A stretch of DNA of 64,000 nt from Spinacia oleracea (taxonomy: Eukaryota; Streptophyta; Magnoliopsida; Caryophyllales; Amaranthaceae), in contig NC_079489.1 in assembly GCF_020520425.1 (NCBI RefSeq), positions 17,508,001-17,572,000 on the forward strand, read 5' to 3'. The notes below the pieces were generated by a model that saw nothing but the letters and a program-made list of their open reading frames with translations, was not told where the DNA came from and made no database searches. The translations under genes and the position numbers were made by a program. Of the stretch, positions 32,476 to 43,939 are shown in pieces (the stretch's first letter is position 1; each line of letters begins with the position of its first letter).

Positions 32476-32807
32476 ACGTAAAAATCATCTATAATTGAAT
32501 AAAGTACATGATGTGTGCAAGTGTTAAATGATTGAGCAACGTGGTAAATGGTGGGGCGAGTACTAGGTGGGCATGACTATCGAAATAAAAGGTATACGAA
32601 CATAGCTTTATGTTTGACACGGGTGTTGCGAGAATGAAAATATATTTACCTACGACCCTTATTTTTTTCCAATAAATAAGATATGGAACGGAGTAATAAC
32701 CGATCCATCACTAATTTTAATTAGAAGAATATCAACAAGCTCTATTTTGGTTAGTTTTATATAAATATAATTTAGATTTAATGAAAAATTAATATTTATA
32801 TTGTAAA

Positions 32808-32834
32808 CCGTGCATCGCACTGGTATTATACTAG
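32808..32834 (+). mobile_element. Helitron-type 3' terminus
   Basis: CCGTGCATCGCACTGG, an imperfect hairpin, is followed by TATTATACTAG and then T. The CTAG end before T with a GC hairpin 8-12 bases inside is the plant Helitron signature. The 5' end was not located. Confidence 0.55.
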
Positions 32835-33045
32835 TTTAAGATATTAATTAATAGTTGAAGTTACTTACTAATAACCGTGAAAATAAAAGTGGTTTATCAA
32901 AAAAAAATGGAAGAAAAAGTAAACAAGAAAATCGATGCACAACTAACATGGGACATTCTCTACTTAAAAAAATGCACCTCCAAATATTTTAGGCCAAACA
33001 ATTGAATTATATTTTAGTCAAATTTTAACAAACATTTGTATCAGA

Positions 33046-33117
33046 CTAAAAGAGAGGCAAATATATGTAGAGCTAACAAATACCTCTCTCTGATTTGCCT
33101 CTCTTACAATATACGTA
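33046..33117. repeat. Small hairpin, copy 1
   Basis: AGAGAGGCAAAT pairs with ATTTGCCTCTCT around a loop of about 40 bases. A second copy is at 33290-33355 (AGAGATGCAAATCG ... GATTTGCCTCTCT), with similar flanks. Confidence 0.6.
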
Positions 33118-33289
33118 GTAGTACTATGTAAATAACTAACCTATGATTAATTAATATATTTCGTATATATTTTACCTAAAACCTTCTAATTAATTATGAT
33201 AATAATCTATTATACTACGAATGACTTATTTATTTATGACAATAGATTTCTTAATTTAAATATGTATTTATATATATGATTCGTACTAT

Positions 33290-33355
33290 ACTAAAAGAGA
33301 TGCAAATCGATTTGGAGCTGATAAATATTTCTCTTTGATTTGCCTCTCTTATAAC
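33290..33355. repeat. Small hairpin, copy 2
   Basis: This is a related unit to 33046-33117, with shared loop words (AGCT-A-AAATA, CTCT-TGATTTGCC). The two are about 75% alike by eye. Confidence 0.6.
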
Positions 33356-34504
33356 ATATATAATGATTAATTGTATGTAATATCAAATTTTGTTAGAAAT
33401 TGTGTCATATATTGGATCCGAATATGTATAACGAGTGGTTACCTTTGCTTTAATATACAAAGTAGTATTTAACAAGGTTGTCTAAAATATACTTATTCAA
33501 AAGAAACTGTTTAATTACTTTGTAACTTTTCCTTCTCGAATTTACAATGTTCTCCTTATCCTTTCATTTAATCGTTCCTTAGTCTTTTCAATGAGAAATA
33601 ATTTTAAGAACTTTTTAGCTCAATTTTTGATAATCGATAAAGAAAATCTTTTAATAGCTGGATTGTACAATCAATTAAATCATTATAATACTATCAAATT
33701 TTTAAGAATTTGTATCATACAATAAATACGGATATTCATAACAAACGTTAACACCTGAATTTAATATATTTAACAAGGTTGTCTCAAACATTTTATAGGC
33801 TCATTGTTAATTAACAAAATGAGGCCCCTAACCATATACGAGTACTTTTTTTTATGACGAGCCTTAGCCTATAAATCTTAAATATAAAAAATAAAACTTG
33901 CCACATTCTCATTATCTTAATATTTTTATACGGAGCGTGAATAATAATTTATTCGATCATATTATTGAAGTCTTAAGGGAATCTTGATTCAAATTTTGAC
34001 TAATATATCGTAATCAACTATTTACAAAATCATAATATCTAGATGATTAAGTTTCCTTGTTATTAATATTTTTGCAACAACAAAATATTTTTTATATGTT
34101 AATGTAAATGATCGCAATATCCCTTTAGAATTTCGTGCAAATTTTAAATTTTTATATATAAATGGTGCATCACACTTGATGATGGAGCGAGTTTGGATTT
34201 TAGATTGGGATGACGACAAAGATAAACGTAGATGCTTGACTAATAATGACTAATAAATAGATATTTGCTATTGGTGGAAGAGTATAAGGATAGCATATAT
34301 GCATGTACCCATCTCGGTGATAGGGCGAGATTGAGTTGATTAATTTGAGAACGTTCACCGAATCCTAATTACGTAAGTCACATTTAAATACTTTTTATCA
34401 ATATTATATTTAATACAATCAATTTCAATACTTCGCAATAAACTTATGTCAATATGTAAAAGTTAGTTGAAAGGAAAAATGAATTATTTATCAACTATAT
34501 GGAT

Positions 34505-34620
34505 GTCAGATTGTTAGTGTGGGGCAGGTTTTTTGGGAGACCCTCATGCATCCTCTCCAAGTGGGCGGGGATGGATGAAAGTTTGGTGGGTGATATGGTT
34601 AAAAAATGCATTCACATCGC
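34505..34620 (+). repeat. Diverged repeat, copy 2
   Basis: Partner of 31795-31910 (same motif order, roughly two thirds identical by eye). Confidence 0.5.
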
Positions 34621-34760
34621 ATTTAAATATTTATTTAAAATTATTTTATTAATTATCTTTATAAAGCGTTTATTATTTTTTATAAATTAAAGTCGCATTT
34701 AAATATTTATTTAAACTTATTTTATTAATTGAAAATACTTATTATTTTTAAATTGAGAGA
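34618..34760 (+). repeat. Tandem duplication of about 75 bp
   Basis: CGCATTTAAATATTTATTTA occurs at about 34618 and again at about 34694, each followed by TTATTTTATTAATT and TTATTATTTTT. Confidence 0.75.
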
Positions 34761-34839
34761 AAATGTTTTTTTTGGGGGGGGGGGGGATTTAATTGGGTTT
34801 TGAAAAGCAAAATGATTTGAATTATTTTAGCCTAATCCA

Positions 34840-35239
34840 AATTCTATTATGAGCCCAAACAAATAATTCAAGCCCATTCTTTTAATTTAGCCCATCCATA
34901 AGGCTTCTTAATCCTAGCCCAACTAGGAAGCGGAACCTATAAATACCTTCTCAAGTTTCATTAAATCCCCACATTAATTCATAAACCCTCATAAACTCTC
35001 CTTCACTTTCTCTCTCCTCTCTTTCACTCGGCACTCTCTCTCTCTTTCCTCTCCTTGCCGTGCGCACCAACCCAACGATGCCAAACCCCTCTCCTGCTTC
35101 GCCGCCCTTCGCTGCTGCTCACCCTCGCCCATGGTGTTGTTGCTCGCGCGCTCCTCTCCCTCGTCACTGCCTTGCGCCCAGCGCCCTCGGCCCTGCCTTG
35201 CGCGCGACCAACCACACAACAACAACGCCATTCGCGCAA

Positions 35240-35300
<61 letters not shown>

Positions 35301-36700
35301 ATGACTCTCCTTCGCTCGCCCAACGCCACTCGCGCAACACTGTTGTTGTTGTTGTGACTCTCCTTCGCTCGCCCCTTGTTTCCGTCGACCACCCTTGTCG
35401 TCGTCGTGCTTTAAGTCGGCGTATATGATTTCTCTTATTCCTAATCTATCTCCATTTAATGTCTTTAAATTATGATTATTTATGATGATTATTGATTTGA
35501 ATTGTACTTGGGATTTGTTATGAACACCCAAGTTGAGGATTTTGATGATTAGATTATTGAGGATGATTTTATAGTAGTTGTAATTTTCAGATTTGAAATA
35601 TATATTAAAGCTTCAATTTTTATGAGTTTAATTGTGTTTAGTGATGAATTAGGGTTAGAGTTTTAATTAAACTCGTATGATTAATTGATTAGCATAATTA
35701 CATGTCAATTTTAATTATGATAACCAATAGAAATTTTCAGATTCGTTTTAAGCATTAAAGCGTCGACTTTAATGATTTTATGCATGAAATTAATTAAATT
35801 TTATGTTTGGGTTTTAAACCATTTATTGAAATTATTATTTTCATTATTAACGATTAATTCAAGTGATTTTAAATTAAATAAAGTTGCTGGAAATTTAATG
35901 AACATGAATAATAATTATGTTTCACTTATTTTTATATAGGAGGCGATTTCTAGTCCAGTAGAAAGTGAATCACAAAGTGGCCCTCTACTTAGGTATCCAA
36001 GGTACATACAAGTCTAGAGAGACCCAATTTAATCATGTGAATACATGTTATGCTTATATGTTGTGATTCATGTTGGATTATTTGAATTTCATATTTGGGT
36101 ATATGAGCAAGCATGTTATTATTGGTTATGTTTGTTGAATTAAGTAGCAAGCATGTTGTCCAAGTATGTTTATACATGTGTGCTTTATTCGCGTGCAAGG
36201 AAGGTATTTATGCTATTGTATGTAAGGTCTAGAATTTTATGAGCCAAGTCATTCGTGCCACGTTGCACTATTTAGCAACCACACGAGTTGTTCGTGTAGG
36301 TTATGCATGTTTACTAAACCACATATGGAGGGTATACACATTCTTTCGTAAACCGCATATGTAGGGTATACTTTTGAGTGAAGGTGAATTGTATTAGGAT
36401 TCATTCGTGACTAGTGCACAACCCGCATGTTAACAAGCATGTCGTGGACTCAACATCATGTTGAGAAGGAACAAAGGAGTAATTTCATTTGAGTCATGAA
36501 TGTATTGATAGCAAGTCCTAGTGATCCTAAATGAAGCATTGTTTGGATGTTCGTTTATTAAGTGCTTTAATTGATTGAGTCTTGAGTCGGCTTTCAATAA
36601 AATATTAATAAACGTAAAGTGCAATTCGAATAAACATCAAAACTCTTGGAACGTAGATACCTTAAGTATGAATAATGGGGGAGTACAAAAGACCTTAGGG
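34840..36700 (+). repeat. Probable LTR-retrotransposon-derived segment
   Basis: There is a clear TATA box (CCTATAAATACC at about 34938), then a pyrimidine-rich leader (CTCTCTCTCTTTCC), a proline/serine-rich low-complexity patch and long AT-rich text. GTCCAGTAGAAAG and repeats such as AAACCACATATGGAGGGTAT / AAACCGCATATGTAGGGTAT (about 36318 and 36351) follow. The arrangement resembles a long LTR with its own promoter. No polymerase text adjoins it and I see no clear termini, so this is a tentative class. Confidence 0.35.
35242..35300 (+). repeat. (TTG)n microsatellite
   Basis: About 19-20 uninterrupted TTG units, preceded by CATTCGCGCAACA. A shorter block (35339-35355) follows a near copy, CACTCGCGCAACAC, so the unit including its flank was duplicated. 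The polyasparagine, polyvaline and polycysteine frames across it are artefacts. Confidence 0.9.
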
Positions 36701-37551
36701 TAGTATTTCTACTAGTGATGCAAGACGTTGTTTCACTTTTTATATGCGCTGGGAATTCCGTCAACAGTGTTGACACAGGGTTACTATTATTTCTTTTGGT
36801 GTTTGGTGGTCTCCCAACACTCGTCCAATGGACATTTCTTTCTAGGCCCATTCGATGCTTATTCTAATGAATCTATAAGTCAAGAGTCGTATCTTGAGTT
36901 GAGTCTTGAATTCATGATTAATTGTTTACTAGCTGGCTTTTGCAACCCCTACATTTGGAAAAGCAATTTTCACATTGTTTTACCTAGTAAGCCTTGTTTA
37001 ACCGTTTATAACTGGCATATTGTTAGCAGTTTGTAATGGGAGTATGAGACGAATGCAGACCTCCCGTCTGTTTGAATCTTTGAGACATGATTTATGTAAG
37101 TGTACGTCATATGCACAACAAGCATAAAACACACACATGACACATACATATGAAGGAATACTATACAATGATCTTGATCTGCACCAAGACGCATACACCA
37201 CTATAAGCACATGGAATTATTTGAGTTATTATAGGACACATTACACCTTAACATCGAAAAAAATATCAACTCGTGACAAGCTGCCTAGTTGTTGGTGGTG
37301 AATTAGGGATAACGTATTGACATGAATTACAATCTCGTTTTTTTCCTATTAACTTGTGTTTTGAGATTGTATTTAAGTTGAGCTGGTTAAGATTTTTACC
37401 TCTTCAATTATTTTTTGATTTAATTTAAATGTTTTTAAATATACTTTATGGGATGTTGGACCCACTACAATGGCCTACATGTCACTCAATTTGTTTTAGT
37501 TGCTAAGTTAGCGTCAATTTTTCCATGATAATGACAAGTTTGTATCTATAA
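36701..37551. other. Intergenic stretch, nothing recognised
   Basis: It has short open frames on both strands without family resemblance. No inverted ends or repeats were noted before the Helitron at 37552. Confidence 0.4.
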
Positions 37552-37867
37552 CTAGTTTTTAGGCCCGGGCGATGCCTCGGGTTATTGCATTAGTAACATT
37601 TATATTATTCTTACTTCGTATTTAAAAATATTATTAATCAGTTCCTTTTTATTACATTTATTAGTATATTTTTTTACAATGATAGCATGCAATGTGTTAT
37701 AACTCGATGGTAAACACTTTAGTGTTTAAACGCGAGGTCGCGGGTTCGAGTCTTATACATGCTACATTTTTAAATATGTGAAGATTACGTGAAATGAAAT
37801 AATCACAAGCAGAGCGCCACGTGGCACATAAACTTCTTTGGAAACGCCTTTTAATATATAGTATAGA
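37552..37867 (-). mobile_element. Short non-autonomous Helitron, 316 bp
   Basis: On the - strand it starts TCTATACTATATATTAAAAG after an A (+ strand T868) and ends ...AAAACTAG before a T (A37551 on +). A hairpin-forming GC run (CCGAGGCATCGCCCGG) lies close to the 3' end. TGCCACGTGGC lies near the 5' end. It carries a tRNA-like B-box (GGTTCGAGTC on + at about 37743) within a CGAGGTCGCGG context. All termini obey the Helitron rule. Confidence 0.75.
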
Positions 37868-38047
37868 TTATAGTTAGTCCATAGTTCGTGTCGCAAAGTG
37901 TATTGTAGCTTCAATAATTTATTTATTTTTACTATTATTTGTTGGTATATTGCACGTATTCTAGGTTAATTTGATCTAATAGTAAGTAATCGAATTTAGT
38001 ACTTTGAGGTCACAGGAACGAATCACTAACCAATCGAATTTATTTTT
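37868..38047. other. Short intergenic spacer
   Basis: It lies between the Helitron and the foldback element. CTTTGAGGTCACAGGAACGAATCAC at about 38000 has a faint tRNA-like look, nothing firm. The last nine bases are one copy of the target duplication of the next element. Confidence 0.4.
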
Positions 38048-38574
38048 GGCAAATTTGCTAATAAGGACCTTTTATAATCCAATTTTTGCGAGAAAAGACC
38101 TTATATAATTTTTTTGGTGAAATCACACCTTAATGTAAATTTTTTTTGCGAGAAAGGACCTTATTTAATATTTTTTGTGAAATCACACTTTAATGTAATT
38201 TTTTTTTTTGCAAAAGACAACCAAAAGTAAGTTTCTGACATCGGCAGAGATTTTCTGGGCATTGACTTGCACGTGAGAAGCACGTGTGGCTTTATTTTTC
38301 TAATCACACTCAATTTTCCTCCAAAAAAGTCGAAATAAATTCAAGTTTGAAAATTCAAGACTCGGAAAAATGAGTGTCTTTAGCCAACTTAAGCCACACG
38401 TGCTGCTCACGTACAAGTCAATGGCCGGAATGGCTCAATCGATGCCCGAAACTTTCCTTAGGTCCTTTATCGCAAAAAAAAAAATTACATTAATGTGTGA
38501 TTTCACAAAAAAAAATATATAAGGTCCTTTCTCACAAAATTTGAGTTATAAAAGGTCATTTTGGCAAATTTGCC
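38048..38574. mobile_element. Foldback Mutator-like MITE, 527 bp, 9-bp target duplication
   Basis: It starts GGCAAATTTGC and ends GCAAATTTGCC. The two halves are inverse over about 240 bp, including GTGAAATCACAC..TTAATGTAA, AGGACCTTAT and the CACGTG..GCACGTGTGGC block. TTTATTTTT flanks both sides (38039-38047 and 38575-38583). A nine-base duplication with long TIRs is typical of Mutator-like elements. It encodes nothing. Confidence 0.88.
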
Positions 38575-38583
38575 TTTATTTTT

Positions 38584-39378
38584 CTTATCCTCCACAAAAG
38601 TATTAAAAAAAGAAAAAAAAAAAGATTTTGAAAAGTATACAGTAGTTGGTTTGAATTATTTTTTGCAATTGTTTAAAGAACGACTTGAAAACTCAAGTTG
38701 AAGCCACGGTTCCTACCAAATTGGTGGTCTCAACTGTCCCGTGCCCCAATTGGGCCATTTGAAAAAGAAAACTCATAGGATTATAATTCTCCCACAAAGT
38801 TGGAGTTTTTTCTTTTCCAAAAAAGATATTTATGTGTTGACCTTTCATATTATTATCCCAATAAAAATAAATAAAAATTACGTAGTACTCTGCGTTTCCT
38901 TATCCTTAGATGAACACATTATGCAAAGATTTACTATACAAACTTTGGAAGAAAGGATCAGCAAATTCTAAATTACTTTACAAAGCAGAGACATTGAAAA
39001 CTAAAGCACTTATGGACATTACAAGATGAAGTAGATATTTTACCCAAAAAATTAACATTACAAAATAGGCTAAACAAATATTGACCTACATTATTTATTA
39101 TTTTTCTAGTTTCTAACTTCCAAGAATATCCAATATTAATTACTACACAAACTATGTAAAATGAAAAAGAAAAAGAAAAAGAAAATAGCAAAGTAAAGTA
39201 AAATAAAACTAAGTTTTCTTATAAAATTTCACATTTGTAAATTGTAATAAACAGAAGAGAACCATCTAGTTGAAGATGATGGTAGTTTTGCTAACTGGTT
39301 TAACTGGCTACTTTTAGCAAGAGATGATTATAGAATTATAGAACACCTCCAAACAAACATGGCTTCTGGGTGATTCTT
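38584..39378. other. Intergenic, includes 3' flank of the DUF3755 gene
   Basis: AT-rich, with A-runs. The part next to 39379 should be the 3'UTR of the - strand gene. The small open frames are not credible. Confidence 0.45.
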
Positions 39379-42300
39379 CTAAGGGGGGAGGATGGTCTTT
39401 ATTAGCTCTTCATTCAACTTTACCGGCAACTGAGGCATTTGTTTCATTATTTCTGGAGTGTCGTTCACTTTGCAACTGAATTCAATAAATATACAAATAA
39501 CTTGTTAAAGCTTCCTGAGTGAAGGGAAAAAAGCAAGGAAAGAAAAATAGCAGAGTTTGAAGCCTTACTTTTCCAGGATTGTTTGGATATTATTGCGTGC
39601 TCGGTAAAAGAGGGCGATATTCTCCTGCGTCTGAGACCGCAAGGCCAAAAAACAAATTAAGTCAATCACTACAATCACTACAATCACTACTGAGTGATTG
39701 CTAAATATTTACCTGAAATGTCGTAAAGTTGACACTAATTTGGTGGAAGAACTGTTTATTTTGCTCAAGTAGCTCTCCAGTATGGCCACCAATTGCTGCA
39801 AATGAGGTTGAATAATGAATTTATTTCAGATAGTCCAATATCATGCCATAATCATAATCATGGAATTTGACCTTTACCAAGTTAATCTCTAAAAATTACA
39901 CCCTAATACTTTGACTAATACAACGAAACAATTTCCACAGAAAGCCCCTACGTCAGCCCCCAATAAAAAATAAAAATAAAATCAACTTCACATAAAAATC
40001 TTAACAAGGTACTTGTTGTATATTATAAAGATGATATATAATTAATAGTTTGCAGGTATCGCGTAAATTCTAGTTAAAGAGACAGGAGATGAGTAACCTA
40101 TTGTTTTCCAAAGTTTATCAGTAAGCATGAGGATGCAAGGCCAATATAAATAACTTACCTTTGTAAGAAATGCCATCTTCATCATCTAAGGAAACTGCTG
40201 GCACAGGATAAGGATGACCACCAGGCCTTGATGCATGCAATTGAGATGACTTCGATGTTGATTCTGTGACTTTTTCCTGGATAGAGAATGAGAGATAGTC
40301 ACCATGTGAGTGATGTTTAGACTATAGAGACACAACAGGAATAATTTCATCTTTCGCTGCATAAATTGGTGGGAACGCAATCATGCAAGAGCATAACAGC
40401 TAAACGCAGCAGAACTTCCATGTAAAACAAAGGGATATAGAGAGAACTGTTAACATTTATGGGATTATTCCCTACATGATAAAATCCAAAATGGGAACCA
40501 TTTATGCAATATAAATACTTCTTCATACATGCTTCTAAGGTCAATGGGTCAAAAAAATGAGTTTTTTTTTGTCAACAGACATCCTGCGTATTTGCTTCTA
40601 AAATTACCAACTCGCATAGTTGTTGAGCGTGTAACTCAGAATAGGGTAAGCTGAACTACACAACCAAACCAGAGAAAAGTGCAAAACATAGTTCAGTGCA
40701 AAATGAAACACAAAGAAAGGAAAAAGCAGCGTAAAAAACATAAGCATCAAGAAGCAGAAACATACAAACAAAGCATATAGAAATACAAAAAAGTGTTTAG
40801 TAGATTGCAGTTCAAACGAACAGCTTATATGAAAACAAATAATCCACGTATCGAATAAGCCATGCCAAGAAGGTGCAAGTTGCAAGCATTTTTTTTTTTT
40901 TGTAACTGCAAGTTGCAACCATGAAACAAGATACAAGGAGTTTCAAACCAAGGAAGACAGATATTACACCATTAACTTCTGAGTTCTGACAACTAAAAAA
41001 TAAGATCAAGATAGAGGTTTATAGCACTCCATAGCTCAGGAAATGCAATAAGAGCGTAAAAGTTAGGCACAAGAAAGAAAACCCAATTACAACTACCACC
41101 ATATTCTTTCAAACAAAGCCTCCTAACTTCACCATAATCAGAAAAGGATTGGGCAGATATTTAACAAAGAGAACGAACAAAAAGGCAGAGTTATACCCTG
41201 CCTATCAGATTCATTGTTAAACAAGACGATCAATAACATATTGTCTTAAAACATGAAAATAAAATCATCATCATCATAAAAGAAGATTCCTAGAGATAGA
41301 AACATCACATATCATTATATCAATATAATTCACTATGCCAGATAATGGAATAGAAGCTTTCTATAACCAAGATTGTAGGTTTTCTATACAGAAGAAACAT
41401 GTTCCACAATAGGAAAGAAGGTCTGCAAACGGATATATAAATCATTACTGTCAACTGAAACAATATTTCATGACATAGGAAGCTCCAGAATCATTACTGT
41501 CAACAAGAAAACAATGTTCTTTTTTTTTTTGTTCTTTTTTTCTCATTCTTTTTTTTCTTTCATTTTTTGTTTTTTCTATTTTCCTTTGCAAACTTCTCGT
41601 CTTTTTTATTTTAACAACTTTATGCCTCTTCTTTAAACCGACCTGTTTTTTTGTTCCCTATTTTTTGTGCCCCATTAGTCATTTCCCTCACCTTCAGTTT
41701 CTCAATTTTGCGTGCTTACTCTCTATAACATAACCTTTTACTTTTCTTGCTTCACGTTTCACTGACAGTTCCTTATGACGGCTTATGTTAGCCGACCCCA
41801 ACTCATTTTGGGACTAAGGCTTTGTTGTTGTTATTGTTGTTGTTGTTGTATAGGAATCTCCAGAACTTCTACGTGGTATGTTCAGAATAAATCACAACAT
41901 CAGACTAGTTCAACTCCCAACTAACTGCCTAAGGCAAAGCCGTGGTAGGTTAGGTTTACACAGCCTCACCTTCACCAATCGCCGTGCAAAGCAACTGCAA
42001 TGATATGGTGTCCAACCAGCATTCTCAAAGACTTTTGAAATATAAATTTTTAGAAACATTTATGTTCCTGTATGAGAGAAGTGCATTTTAAAAGTTTCCA
42101 TGATGGTGATAATTCATTAGAAATATTTGGATTATAACACAGATTAAACATCTGGTGCCATGTTCACAGCACATGATGGAGCCTTGTGCACAGCTTAACA
42201 TAAAAGGGGTTATAAGTTATAACACCAAAAAATTAAAAAGAAAAGTAACAGTTGAGACGAAGAAACAATTGAAGAGTAAAAGAAAGCAATATCTAATAGC

Positions 42301-43881
42301 AAGAAGATAAATTTAGAGATAACAGGGCTTTGCCCAAGTGAATAGGGTTTTGCATGTCTGCATGTATTGATGGAGTAATTCATCCATGCTTCTGGATTTT
42401 GAAAGAGATGATCAGATGATTGCGGGAGATAGAAAATATAACGTGAATTAACAATGTATGAGCATGCAGCAATACCAATGGGGAGTATAATCAATTGTCG
42501 GAAAACAGAAAAAACTGTCAGAATAGTCAACATACCCTTTTATCTTTGCTTTTCCTCGAATGATCCTCTTTTCTTCTCTTGCTCATCTCCTTTTTCTGGA
42601 AATCAATTTTGAAAAGATCAAGTCAGCAAGAAAAATCAATGCAGCATTGATCAAGGTTTCTACAGATGCAGCAAGTGCATGATCCTGATTACTTAACCCA
42701 CATCCCCCCCCCCCCCCCCACCCCCATCAACCACCACCACCCGGAAATCTCATCCCTACATGGGATGATTGGGATCTCCTTCTTGAGGTGAATTTTGATT
42801 CTGCACTTCAGTGGCATTAATCTAATAATCAATCTATTGCTTTCTCCAATAACATTTGTGAGATTATCTTACACATACTAAAAAGAAATTTATTTTATCA
42901 CTTAGGACTATAGGACAAATCCACAATGAAAAGTCAACACATAGAAGTTCAAACCATATCAAAGCATTGTCATTTTTTTTGACGGGTATATCAAAGCATT
43001 GTCTACAAGGCATAAAGTCACGGAAATAATAAATATGAGAAATAAGAAAATGTATTAGCCTCATCCACTTGGTTTAGGATATATGTGTTCACAAATTCCA
43101 TCACATACGCATAGAGGGAGGGATTGATGTCTGTGAATTGTGTAATACTGTTTATATTAGGTTAGCATTCCCTTAGGTTTGAAAGACTGACTACATGAAG
43201 ATTTCACTACGAGATCCGTAGAATATTACAGCTTTCTCATTTAGCATTTAATCGTCTCACTAAATAAGCGCCAAAACGCATTTAGTTGACCCACTCATGG
43301 TCAAAAATCTTTGCAGTTGACAGAAAGGGATTAAAGTTGTTTGATTCACTGGATTTAAAATGATAACCTCTGTTTGAATAACGTAACCCAGCAAGATATA
43401 TCATGATCTCTTCCCAGACATAGTAAGAAAAAGGTGGCCGATCGATCATGACTCATCACCCACTATATTCAAATACAGATCTTAAAAGACGATTTCAAAA
43501 GATAATTGTTTCACTCTCTCCTACAGTTATCACCTGATTACAAGCGATATTCCTCGTAATTTAAGAATATGCAGATCTGGGTTTGAACAACACAAAATCA
43601 CTCCCCGACCCCCCCCCCCCTTCCCGTAGGTAATTTTGCGAAAGGATAAGGTGTTATGTTAACCATGATTAAACAGTGAAAGAAAGACTGGATATGGATA
43701 AGGGTGTTATCTGACAAGTAATGATGCCTCGTTAAGTATGTATTCTTATCCCCACTCCTAACTTCGCATTGAAATTGATCCAGAGAATGTTGAGAAACAG
43801 GTCATCAACCTCATGCTAAACTACTGAAAGCTCGTTCCGACATCAAGAGCAGAAAGAAAGTACCAGCTATTTAAAAGCTTC

Positions 43882-43939
<58 letters not shown>

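Larger units (their letters stand above)
32476..34504. other. Intergenic AT-rich DNA with small duplicated hairpins
   Basis: No gene signal. It contains a Helitron-type 3' end (32808-32834), a pair of related hairpins (33046-33117, 33290-33355) and a diverged duplication ending TTTAACAAGGTTGTCT at about 33468-33483 and 33768-33783. Confidence 0.5.

Noticed and set aside
32096-32477. Two - strand open frames over the plastid-like region
   Set aside because: They read through a tRNA relic and its plastid flanks, so they are not protein genes.
34989-35531. Open frames of 100-180 codons with poly-Asn, poly-Val or poly-Cys
   Set aside because: They are translations of the TTG repeat in different frames on both strands; no domain and no splice or start support.
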